Source: Saprospiraceae bacterium
GTDB taxonomy: Bacteria; Bacteroidota; Bacteroidia; Chitinophagales; Saprospiraceae
Direction of reading: 5' to 3'
NCBI GenBank assembly: GCA_016706365.1
Contig: JADJJU010000010.1
Span: forward strand, 1-64,000
Length of the DNA: 64,000 bases
The notes beneath the pieces were generated by a model. It was given only the letters and a program-made list of their open reading frames with translations. It had not been told where the DNA came from and ran no database searches. This document shows positions 23,626 through 33,667 of this stretch, piece by piece (the stretch's first letter is position 1; each line of letters starts with the position of its first letter). The position numbers were made by a program, and so were the translations under genes.

Positions 23626-26436
23626 ATGAGATATCAATTTACTTACTTCAGGACCTTTTTATTCCTGGCAAGCTTTATGGTTTGCGGATCAGGCTTATTT
23701 GCTCAGGTATTTCCTGTGGACTTGAGTTTGAATATCATGCGCCCTCATGCTCCTGCATTCCACACGCTTGGTAATTCTACAGGATTCGGACATCATCCAA
23801 ACCAAATCCAGCTCTTCCTGACCCTTAAAGATTCCCGCGAACCCATGCTCAATGTTGGATTGCAATGGGAAATAGTCACTGAAAAAGGCCGTTACACAGC
23901 TAATCCTGAACTTTCATTTATTCCAATCAATCTAGTTTTTGGGATGTCCACTTCGCTCACTAATAGCCACTTGAGTGCTTACTTTTCCGAAGCATCATTT
24001 CCTTCGGGTATGCTTAATAATGGTTTCCTTCCTCAGGGTGCTTGCGAAATTTGTGTTACTGCTATAGAATTAACCAATCGTTCGCCCGTCAGTTTGAAAT
24101 CTTGTGCGTTTTTATTTCTAGAGGAACTTGACCCGCCTGTGATCCTGCTACCTTTGGACAGTATCATCCCATATTTTCCTCAAAATGTCCAACTTAGCTG
24201 GCAGCCTTTGCATGCGGCTTCATTTCCTGTAGAGTACACACTGGAAATTTGGGAAATGATCCCAGGGCTTACTGCAGAACAAATTATCACTTCCACTCCC
24301 CCATTTTTTGTCAAGTTCATTCAACAAATGACTACCGCCTTTTTGGGACCTTCAGACCCTCCGCTGATGGTCGGCTCCCAATATCTGGCTCAGGTCACTG
24401 CCAGGGACATTGTCAATATGGGAGGTGTAACTCCAGCTTACTTGTTTAAGAATTCGGGAAGAAGTCCGGTCCACATTTTCAAATATGGTTATACACTTAA
24501 TGACTTCCCTTGTGAACAACCAACAGGACTGGGTTATGATACATCAGAGGATCTGGAAACCTATATATTCTGGGATGGAGGTTCGATTCCGGTTCAGGGA
24601 CAGGGTATTGTTTTGGGGAATTCAGAGACAGGAGGTAATAACGGTTCTTTCAGAAGTTTTTACAAGCTCAACTGGAGGGAAAAATCTGAGACTGAACCTT
24701 CCGGAACATGGAGTAATCATACTACTGATCTTGCTTATTACAATTTTGATGATTTCAAGCGAGGTCGTACTTATCAGATTTTCGTTGAGAAAGCTTGTCC
24801 ATCTGAAATGATTCCCAGCGATACAATTGAGATCAGTTTTTCACAATTTCTACCAGAAAGACCTTATGAATGTGGCCAGCCCCTTCTTGATTTGATGCTT
24901 GAAAATCAGTCTCCTCTACAAAACTTATTTATTAATGATACGATCATGGCCGGAGATACCAGAGTCATTATCACGGAAGTGATGGGTGGCAATGGCAACT
25001 TTTCAGGAGAAGGATTTTTCAAATCTCCATTTATCAAATCCATCAAACTCGCTGTTGAATTTAAAAATATCCGCATCAATGATGAATACAGATTAGTACA
25101 AGGAGATATCATCACAAAATGGGACCCGACCGGCAGTAATATCATTGATGGCGATGGACTTGAAGATCTCTTCGATAATGATGATTTCGATGTACCGGAG
25201 GTATTTATAACCGATGTCGATAGTGTCGGCATTGATGAAAATGGCAATGTTATTGTGTACCATGACGGAGGTACTACTACGTTCTCGCAGCCAATTATAG
25301 TAAATTCTAATACGGGAAGTTATGTAGTAAGCGGTGGCTATGTGATGCCGATTCTGGAAGATTTTGTGATTCCTGATAATCTCATGCCCGGAGTTAGACT
25401 AAAATTTGCAGCACATGAAAACTCTGCTTTTGGTTTTGATCCCTATGATGATCGCATTCCGGATCAATATCAAAGCCAGGAGGATTATAAAATTCCATAT
25501 AAAAGTATAGCCCGGGGACTTGCAGATAGTTTAGTTGGAATCCTGGAAGGAGACTGGGATATTAACAAGATTATGCTGATTTCTTCGAGAGGGGCAGTCT
25601 TACCCATTGAAGTGATGGGATCCAACAGCTTACTCATTCGGACAGCCGGAGTGGATGACAATGAGATCATTTATGCAATCGCTGATAATGGAAGCGGGCT
25701 TGGTTTGTTTTTTCAAAAAAGCTACCAGTACACCAATTATCATGTGCATTTGGTTAAGGTCAACAATGCAGGCAATAGCATTGATCCGGCAGTGCTTGAA
25801 AATAGTATGAACAAAATCCTGCATCAGGGAGTGACGCTGAGCACTGTCAATTTTCATCCAATACAGCTCACTGATACTGACCCGGACAATTTAATTGGAG
25901 CCCAGTCAAAACTGATCACAGCCTACAGTTCCGACATGAATCGCATCATCCGCAGTTTTGTGAATCAGGCAGGGCCCGGATTGGAAGAAAATCATTTCTA
26001 CATTTTCCTGGTTGATAATCTTCAGGGCGATGTGGCTGGCTTTATGCCTCAGGGTATGCAATTCGCATTCGTGGATGTCGCTAAGGTCAGCGGTAATTCC
26101 CTTAGTAAAGTCTTGACACATGAGCTTGGACATGGAGCTTTTACACTTCGCCACTATTGGGATGATTATGTAGGTGGCCCTGATGTGGATCATGGCAATC
26201 TTATGGATTACGGCCCGAACGGTACCCGACTACTGGTTCGTCAATGGGAGCGCATGCATCAGCAGCGGTTTCCGTTGCCCTGGTTGGATGGGGATGGGGA
26301 CGGGCAGAATGTAACTTCAATTAAACCTCCGGCAGTTTTCAAAAATACGGATGATATTAGCATCTCCTTTATGTCTGCGACAGGCGAATATCATCACCTG
26401 TACCGGTTAGACAATTTAGTTAGAGTAGAATTTTAA
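23626..26436 (+). CDS. Large secreted protein with HExxH metalloprotease-like motif, broken polymorphic-toxin-type gene
   Basis: The product (936 aa as read) has a signal peptide (RTFLFLASFMVCGSGLFAQ) and a long beta-rich ectodomain. Around residue 832 it has LTHELGHGAFTLRHYW, a zinc-metalloprotease-like HExxH motif. HELGHGAF-type motifs occur in giant secreted Bacteroidota proteins that carry variable C-terminal toxin domains. The frame ends at a TTTT where one T less would let it go on as NYDAVIAPNNYNETL. I chose the ATG at 23626, not the TTG six bases earlier. The sequence after it is progressively degraded, but toxin- and immunity-like genes follow at 28687 and 29010. A polymorphic toxin role is therefore inferred from architecture and context. 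Confidence 0.72.
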   Translation: MRYQFTYFRTFLFLASFMVCGSGLFAQVFPVDLSLNIMRPHAPAFHTLGNSTGFGHHPNQIQLFLTLKDSREPMLNVGLQWEIVTEKGRYTANPELSFIPINLVFGMSTSLTNSHLSAYFSEASFPSGMLNNGFLPQGACEICVTAIELTNRSPVSLKSCAFLFLEELDPPVILLPLDSIIPYFPQNVQLSWQPLHAASFPVEYTLEIWEMIPGLTAEQIITSTPPFFVKFIQQMTTAFLGPSDPPLMVGSQYLAQVTARDIVNMGGVTPAYLFKNSGRSPVHIFKYGYTLNDFPCEQPTGLGYDTSEDLETYIFWDGGSIPVQGQGIVLGNSETGGNNGSFRSFYKLNWREKSETEPSGTWSNHTTDLAYYNFDDFKRGRTYQIFVEKACPSEMIPSDTIEISFSQFLPERPYECGQPLLDLMLENQSPLQNLFINDTIMAGDTRVIITEVMGGNGNFSGEGFFKSPFIKSIKLAVEFKNIRINDEYRLVQGDIITKWDPTGSNIIDGDGLEDLFDNDDFDVPEVFITDVDSVGIDENGNVIVYHDGGTTTFSQPIIVNSNTGSYVVSGGYVMPILEDFVIPDNLMPGVRLKFAAHENSAFGFDPYDDRIPDQYQSQEDYKIPYKSIARGLADSLVGILEGDWDINKIMLISSRGAVLPIEVMGSNSLLIRTAGVDDNEIIYAIADNGSGLGLFFQKSYQYTNYHVHLVKVNNAGNSIDPAVLENSMNKILHQGVTLSTVNFHPIQLTDTDPDNLIGAQSKLITAYSSDMNRIIRSFVNQAGPGLEENHFYIFLVDNLQGDVAGFMPQGMQFAFVDVAKVSGNSLSKVLTHELGHGAFTLRHYWDDYVGGPDVDHGNLMDYGPNGTRLLVRQWERMHQQRFPLPWLDGDGDGQNVTSIKPPAVFKNTDDISISFMSATGEYHHLYRLDNLVRVEF

Positions 26437-28686
26437 TTATGACGCAGTAATAGCTCCTAATAACTATAATGAGACTTTAGTTGCTCCAAAGATTTTATAA
26501 GAACACTGTTCAGCTTCCAACTTCAACTTAGAAACAACACGAAAAACAGATAATGGAATCCAATTCATAAATCCTAACACGATGAAAATTTTGAGGACTA
26601 CACTGATATTATTCAACTAAATGGGGTCATAAAGGGAAAAATAAATTTTTCATTTGAAGATGAATTCATACTCTACAAGTAAAGCTTACCTTGACGGTGC
26701 CGACCAAGATGGCCAGGAACTATAATAAAACCAATTTTTACAGCGATTCAGGAAGTACATTTTCGCCACTCCTGAAGCGGTTGATTCAATGGTTAATGTA
26801 CTGAACAACAAATTGAGAGAAGCTCCTTTGAATGTTGAAATTCCTATGCAGGTCATTATCCTTTTATCCTGATCAGGAAGTCTTTCATCATATTATTAAA
26901 ATTGCAAGGTTCAGCAAAAAAATTTCAACATGATGATCAGCTCTATTATTAGGCAAGTTCTTCCCTGATACGCCGAAGAAACTAGGTAGATGAATTTCAT
27001 GTTATTTAAACCTACCAACTTTATTTCAATCCAGAATTATTCGATTTGGGCAATCTGGATAATCACCAAAGGGAAGCCCTTGGAATCACAGATCCTATGG
27101 CTAGCAGTAACAATTCCATATAGTTTCTAGTGCTTATAGGGTGGTAGAATGTCGGTTATTTTTGCCAGGGTATTCAGGTGCTTATGGGAAAACCTTTGAA
27201 GGGATCTTCCAGATCTCGAAGTGGTCCAACACTTATTAGAGGTACTCAAGGATTGTAACCCGCTTTGGAAAACCTTTATAGAGAACTCTTGCTTAGTATC
27301 CTTCTGATGGAAATCAGATCACTTAAGAAAAATCAACCATGGCACAGGTAGAGGTAAGGAGAGAATCAATGAGATGGTCCTTTTTGATTATGATCGAGGC
27401 AAATATTAATCAAGTTAGTGTGGCATATGAAAATGTTCTCACTGTTTGTGCCTCAGGAAGAGTCCAAAATCAATGCATGTAAACAGGCACTAATTCATAT
27501 TTTTCTCAATTGGATTATATAAGAGAAGAGTCAGCAGAGATTTTCACTTTATGAGATTAGAAGACCGATTGATATAGTATTATTATGATGATCAAACAGG
27601 ATTAAATAATCCGGATGACATTTATGCAAATCGGTTTGCACAATTTGAATATGGCAAACTTGGCAACATTTTACCCGATTATTTGATAAATTTATTTAGT
27701 AATGCTATTGTCAACCTTCCAAGTTCTGCCTTGTATGGCACTGACACCTACCAATTTTGGTATGATCTCGCTGATATAGTGAGTATTGCTGGTTCAGCTA
27801 TTCAATTTGATTTCATTGGTGAGGGAGGTGGATTAATTGCTACACTCTTCGATGATCAAACAGATAGAAGAATCTTAAATACTTCTGCATATTGGACGAA
27901 TTGCTACTGCTGGTGTTCCAGCTATAACGTTTAAAAGTATCGCAGCAGGTACCGGATTTGTTTGGTTACTTGCAAGGAGAGAGGCAATCACAAAATTTGG
28001 TGCTTCACATGAGGTAATCGACTTTTTTTCTGAGCGATTCCAGATACAAATCAGCAGAGACTTAGCCGATAAAGTCGTCAGAAGTGAACTACCAGACACA
28101 ATTAGTCAAAAATGATTTTCTGGTAAAATGATTGGTGAATCTCCAAATGCCAGAGAACTATTAGATGATCTGGCAACCCATCCTGATTTTTGCAGACTAT
28201 TGATCAGAATCCATTTTTGTGGAGGCTTGGGATGGGTTATAAAGCATCCACAATGGAGTTGACGGGCATCAATTCTCAAAATTTCAGACATGTTGAATGA
28301 TGCTAATTTTATAAGCCCCTTCCTGGCGGAATGACACAGTTTCAAAACATTGCAGATAAGCTAGTACATCCTTGTTGTGGTGGTACACATGAGTTTATGA
28401 AACCGCTTTTGGATCATTTGGATGATATTCAGTATACAGTCAATACATTTTATAACAAGCCCGGATTTAATCAGTTAGTGGAAGCATTAAGTCATTCTCT
28501 TTTCACTGTTCAGGATGGAACAAGTCATGTTTACCTATCTGGAGGAATTTAGATCCAGTCACTGTAAAGAGATTTGAAGCAAATATTGTGGATGCGGTGT
28601 CAGATGCTGAGAAATCTGGACGGAATATGTAAATTGTCTTTTTTGATATTGGAGATGATACCTAACGGTGTTATTGAAAACTTGAA
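26437..28686 (+). pseudogene. Decayed 3' portion of the secreted toxin-like gene
   Basis: Protein-like segments appear on the plus strand in changing frames with many stops. Examples are FSFEDEFILYK near 26660, MINLFSNAIVNLPSSALYG at 27683, SIAAGTGFVWLLARREAIT at about 27940, and KPGFNQLVEALSHSLF at about 28460. Breaks come far more often here than in the rest of the window, so genuine decay is likely in addition to sequencing error. The segments are collinear with the toxin-like tail at 28687. They probably derive from the linker and C-terminal domain of the upstream gene. Confidence 0.65.
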
Positions 28687-29010
28687 TTGAAGAGCTATAA
28701 GGCAGAAACCCTTGATCATATTGCTTCAAACCAACAATTCAAAAATCAATTCAAAGCTTATCTTGCCACTGCAATAGATATGAATGGATTTCAATATATA
28801 TTTAATGGAAGAAAAGAAGTTAATTTCAACATGGTTAAATTAAAATTTCGAGAGTTATTCCAACAAGGTAATTATGGAATTTATAATGAGATTAATAATG
28901 CCAACGCTTCATTATTTAGAAATCTAGGAATAGATGATATAGAAGATTTTGCTGAAAAGGTGGATAATCTTGATATTGAATTATATAAATTTATTCATTT
29001 AGCAAACTAA
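28687..29010 (+). CDS. C-terminal toxin-like domain fragment
   Basis: This 107-codon frame opens with TTG directly after a stop and is probably the surviving tail of the decayed toxin gene, not an independent gene. It starts LELKSYKAETLDHIA if the preceding codons are included, and continues with QFKNQFKAYL. A charged E-x-K pattern followed by helices is seen in PD-(D/E)xK nuclease-type toxins; this is only a suggestion. Its stop overlaps the start of the next gene by one base (TAATG), the tight coupling typical of toxin and immunity genes. Confidence 0.5.
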   Translation: MKSYKAETLDHIASNQQFKNQFKAYLATAIDMNGFQYIFNGRKEVNFNMVKLKFRELFQQGNYGIYNEINNANASLFRNLGIDDIEDFAEKVDNLDIELYKFIHLAN

Positions 29011-29705
29011 TGACTCCATTTAAAAAGCTATTGACCGTAAAAGATGTAAGTGGACATTATTTTGTTATAAATGGTGGTGATTTATTGTTTTTATCAACCA
29101 ACAATCAACTTATTCGTAGTGGAGCAATCAACTGGTGTCTTACGATTGACGGTTTTTTGTATCCCAAATTCTGTGACGAATTTAAAATTTATGTTCAGTA
29201 TAGAAACGAATCATCCTTTAACGAGAAAACTAAATGTTTAGAAACACTTACAGGTAAGGAGATGAAATTTGATCTACCTGATCAATTTCAATTCGTTGCA
29301 AAAAATAACTCTCCTTTTTTATTCAGAAGTAAGGATGTAGAAAGAGTAAAATACTTGCATTATACTAATGATGGTTGTGAAATCTGGAAACAAAATATTG
29401 ATGTTTATATTAATAAAGTGAAAGCGGTCCAATTCGATTTAAAAGATACTTTCTCGCAATCAAACATTGAAGCCAGACGCGGGGCAGTTAAGCTGGACAA
29501 ATGGCTAGTTTTTGCCGATGATTTAAATAACAAAGTTGCAGCCTTTAATCTGGAAACGCACGAATTAGATTGGATATGGGACTTACCTCAGGATGATATT
29601 TCCCATAATGAAAGAGCTCGCTGTCCGCTGGAAATAAAAGGAAATGATAATAAACTTTATGTAAAAGACAACAAAAATACCCTTCATATTTTTGAGATGA
29701 ATTAA
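29010..29705 (+). CDS. Putative immunity protein, beta-propeller-like
   Basis: The 231-aa protein has no signal peptide, so it is cytoplasmic. The C-terminal part contains beta-propeller-like strands (KLDKWLVFADDLNNKVAAFN, then LETHELDWIWDLP, then KLYVKDNKNTLHIFEM), similar to PQQ- or WD-type repeats. The N-terminal part also looks beta-rich (GHYFVINGGDLLFL). Its start overlaps the stop of the toxin-like tail, which suggests it is the cognate immunity protein. I do not recognise a named immunity family. The frame is intact, in contrast to the wrecked toxin upstream, which fits selection to keep immunity. Confidence 0.6.
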   Translation: MTPFKKLLTVKDVSGHYFVINGGDLLFLSTNNQLIRSGAINWCLTIDGFLYPKFCDEFKIYVQYRNESSFNEKTKCLETLTGKEMKFDLPDQFQFVAKNNSPFLFRSKDVERVKYLHYTNDGCEIWKQNIDVYINKVKAVQFDLKDTFSQSNIEARRGAVKLDKWLVFADDLNNKVAAFNLETHELDWIWDLPQDDISHNERARCPLEIKGNDNKLYVKDNKNTLHIFEMN

Positions 29706-29770
29706 TAAACAATTATTACAATCAGGAATTTCAATACTCAAACAACAAGGAGAAAATAAAGATTATAAAT

Positions 29771-29980
29771 ATGAAAATATTAGCATATAAAGAATACACA
29801 GGTTCAATAGAATATAGAATAGAAGACAATTTATTCTATGGCAAGATATCAGGAATTAAAAGCCTGATTTCTTATGAAGGAACTACTAGACCTGAACTGG
29901 AAGCAGATTTCAAAACATCAATTGATGATTACCTGGAAGATTGCAAAATGCTAAGTTTAAAACCAGAAAAGCTTTCTTAA
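29771..29980 (+). CDS. HicB-like antitoxin, C-terminally truncated and without HicA
   Basis: The 69-aa protein has the HicB RNase H-like fold pattern: Y.GSIEYRIEDNLFYGKISGI, then LISYEGTTRPELEADF and DDYLEDCK. HicB normally continues KPEKPFKGSFNVR and a DNA-binding tail; here it stops after KPEKLS. Partial antitoxin activity or remnant status are both possible. HicA, the small mRNA-interferase partner, is not visible on either side. It follows the putative immunity gene on the same strand. Confidence 0.75.
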   Translation: MKILAYKEYTGSIEYRIEDNLFYGKISGIKSLISYEGTTRPELEADFKTSIDDYLEDCKMLSLKPEKLS

Positions 29981-30012
29981 AAAAGTGATTTTGTTCTAAT
30001 TCAATAAGAAAA

Positions 30013-30664
30013 ATGAAAATTCAAAGTTTACTCCTCCTGCTCTTTATAATCCTCTCCTCCTGCACCCCCAACCCCATCCCCGCAATACATCTTCTTCCTC
30101 CACAACAAATTCCTGGAAGAGCGCGAACTGACTGACTCCCACCCGGAATATGGCCGGGCAGAATACAATGAAATCGTAACTGAATTTCAACAAAACGGCT
30201 TCAATGTGATCAGCGAAAAAAGAAATGGAAATGTGAATGTCAAAGAATATGCCACTGGTATCGTAAACCAAATCGACAGCCTGTTGGCTAGCGGAACAAA
30301 ACCTAAAAATATAACTGTCATAGGAACTTCAAAAGGTGGTTACATCGCGCAATATGTTTCAACGCTAGCTGCGAATCCGGAACTCAACTTTGTTTTTATC
30401 GGTTGCTTCCAGGATAGAGATATGGAAGAATTTCCTGATATCAATTTCTGCGGAAATATTCTCACAATTTATGACAAAAGTGACCCGTATGGAGTTTCCA
30501 CCATTGCCCGAAAAGAAAATTCTACTTGCACTATCAAACATTTCAAAGAAATCGAACTCAACACAAATCTAAAACATGGGTTTTTATACAAAGCCATGAA
30601 GGAATGGATGGATCAGCAATGGAATGGGCAAGAGGAAATTATGAATAATAGAAATATTGGGTGA
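30013..30664 (+). CDS. Lipoprotein alpha/beta hydrolase, frame broken once
   Basis: The N-terminus is a lipoprotein signal (LLLLLFIILSSC) and the nucleophile elbow is VIGTSKGGYIAQ. The later GFLYKAMKEWMD block holds a conserved His (LKHGF). The frame is broken at a run of five C (30064-30068); removing one C gives TPTPSPQYIFFLHNKF and joins the signal to the hydrolase domain, for a total of ~216 aa. As read, the body of the protein begins at about 30206. The substrate is unknown. Confidence 0.75.
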
Positions 30665-30737
30665 GAAGTATCCCGATTCCCTGCACTACAGTGAAACTTA
30701 CGGGCAAAATGACTATTCTGCAAAGGTTCATAATTGC

Positions 30738-33639
30738 TCAATAAATAATACTAATCTCACCTGAAATCCGGATAACCGATCCCGAAGAATGCTTCAATTG
30801 TGCAGAATAAACAAACATATTTTGCAGATAATTTCCGGATAAATGCTTTCCATCCCAAATTTTTTCAGCTTCAGCATTATTCAAATTCGATTTACTACAA
30901 GTAGCATTACCCCATCTGTCAAAGATTTCAATCTTTTCAATGCCTGAAAATTCTTGTCCAAGAAATATCCCCCAAACATCATTGATACCATCAGCATTTG
31001 GACTAAATGCATCTGGAGCAAAATATGCATTGGCCTGGTTCAAGGTAAATTCAATGGAACTTTCAGCACTACACCCTTCTCCATCAGTAACCAAAATGGA
31101 ATAAATTCCACTACTCTCCGGCATAATTAAATCTGCTGAACTACCATTATTCCAGGAGTAAGAAAATGGATTTATTCCTCCCTGTAATTCAACCATTAAT
31201 ATATTATTTTCAACATTAATAGCTACATCAAATTCAATGCTTTTCTCTACAGTTATCCTGGCTTCACCGACACAGCCGTCCCTCGTAACTGTTACGGTAT
31301 AATCCCCTGCCTGATCCCAAAGTATGATTGCCGTGGTTTCTCCTGTACTCCATAGATAATCATCAAAAAGCTGCGATACGCCTAAACTTCCAGTCTCCCC
31401 AAAACATACCAGAGTATCACCTATGATCATAGGAATTATTTCTTCACCAGGCAAAAGTATTACAGAAGTAAATGACTGACATCCCTGTGCATCAGAAACA
31501 GTAACACTGTAGGTTCCTGCAGGTGCTGTGATTGTTGGGGTGATTTCACCGGAATTCCAATTGTATTCATAAGGACTTATCCCTCCATTCGGAATTGCAG
31601 TCATCATCCCTGATTGGCCCAAACACTGAGGATGAAATATATCTACTATAATATCAATACCAGGACACTCGAAAGGGTTCACATCCACCGAAGCAGTGGC
31701 TATACAAGCATCCGAATCCATCACCGTTATTTGGTAATTACCCGGACTGAGGTTGCTGATAGATTGAGTGGTTGAACCATTGGTCCATAAATAAGTATAA
31801 TTTCTGACCCACCGGATGAGGTAACGGTAATTTCCCCATCATTGCATCCATTACAGGATTCATGTATAATATTTATAGAGAGTATTATCCCGCTTGAAGA
31901 ATTGATATTTACACTGGATTCAGCCGAGCAGCCAACTAAATCAGTTACTGTGACATGATAAATTCCAGAAGAAAGGTTGTTGATAGTTTGTGTATTTCCA
32001 CCATTACTCCAATTGTATACATATCCATTACCACCTACAGGGTTAACTGTTGCACTGCCATTAGCAAGTCCGCAGGTGGTGTGGGTGGTTAAAAAGGTAA
32101 TTGTAAGTTCGGTTGAGCCGTTGATGATAATTGAAGCTACACCAGAACACCCATTTCCCCCGGTAATAGTAACGGTATAGGTCCCGGCAGAAAGATTGCT
32201 AATGGTCTGTGTACTTCCACCATTGCTCCAGATGTAGGTATAACTATTGCCTCCGGAAGGGTTAACCGTTACACTGCCGTTGGATTGTCCACAGGTAGTA
32301 TGGGTGGGGATAGTGGAAGAAGTGATTCCCGTAGAGCTATCAATTATAACTGAAGCAGAAGAACTGCATCCATCAGCGCTTGTCACTGTGACGGTATAAG
32401 TCCCCGCGGAAAGATTATTGATAGTCTGCGTAATTCCGCCATTGCTCCAGATGTAAGTATATCCAGTACCTCCATCGGGACTGGCTGTTGCGCTGCCATT
32501 AGCTTGTCCGCATGTGGTAGATATAGCAGTTGAAGAAGCGGTGACATTGCAGCCAGGCATAAAGTGCCATTTGGACTATCTCCCGTTATAGTCCACCCGC
32601 GTAAATTTATAAGTGTATTTCGGTCGTTGATAGCATTATTTCCATAAAGCATATTTGAAGCGCCCAATGATCGTCCTGTAACACCTGGATTATTTTGTGC
32701 CCAACCAATCAAAGTATTACTATAATTGGTACAATCCATTCCACATTGACTAAGCATAATTCTTACATCTACATTTGGATTTAGAATCCAATTACCTAAT
32801 GGTTGATTGTAAGAAATTGCATTCTGGAACATTGAATTCATATCAATTACATTAGATACATTCCAACTTTCAAGCGATTGATTAAATGATTCTGCATTAA
32901 CAAACATCAGACCTAATGTGGTGACATTTGATGTGTTCCAGGTACTTATTGGTTGATTGAATGCAAGTGCCCCGTAAAACATGCCATACATGGTTGTAAC
33001 GTTGGAAGTATTCCAATTACCAATTGGCTGATTAAATGCCGGAGCAGCGGCGAACATTTGTTCCATAATTCTGACATTGGAAGTATTCCAGTCCCCTATA
33101 TTAGAAGGTCCGTTGAGGACTATGCAATTAAAAAACATACCATACATACTGCTCACATTAGAGAGGTCAGGAGGTCCAATTGATCCGATTATGCTTAGAT
33201 TTTCACAACCGCCAAACATTGTTTCCATGCTATTCCACTGCACAGTTCCCCATTGGGTGACACCAGTCAATTGCAAAAGACTGGGTGTATAGTTACCGTT
33301 TCCATATGTATAAAACCTTCTAAGATTATCAGGGCCGATTGATAGATTCAAAGTTTCTTGTTCAAGAATATTTATATCGAATGAAACCAAACTATTTACT
33401 GGTCCTGCCCAAGTTCCGGTTCCGGATTGTGTCCCACAAGTCCAAGAATATGTCGTATTTGCTGTCGTTTCAATAAAAAATGATATCGTGCTCGCTCCCA
33501 ATGGTACTTCCCATTGTGTGACGAAAGGCTGAGCAACAAGCTTTGGAACTACTAAATAAAAAATAATCAGTAAAACATTAGGGACTGCTGGTATACCAAC
33601 ATATTTCCATTTGCAAGATGATGCAGTTTGTTTAGCCAT
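30738..33639 (-). CDS. T9SS surface protein: BspA/DUF285 repeats, SprB-like repeats and CHU_C sorting domain; frame broken twice
   Basis: With two 1-bp repairs this is one protein of about 967 aa. After a signal sequence, residues ~150-350 hold BspA/DUF285 repeats (FNQPIGNWNTSNVTTMYGMF). Then come about seven SprB-like repeats (GTYTVTVTSADGC, with YTYIWSNGG), which resemble those of gliding adhesins. The C-terminus is a CHU_C-type sorting domain (FAPDAFSPNADGINDVWGIF) that directs type IX secretion. The breaks are near 32557 (a C lost; GTLC then PGCNVTASS) and 31800 (a T lost). It is probably an adhesin. It is the last of three surface-type genes downstream of the TPR-CHAT gene. Confidence 0.85.
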
Positions 33640-33667
33640 ATCTATATAAGGAATTGATTTTTTATAA

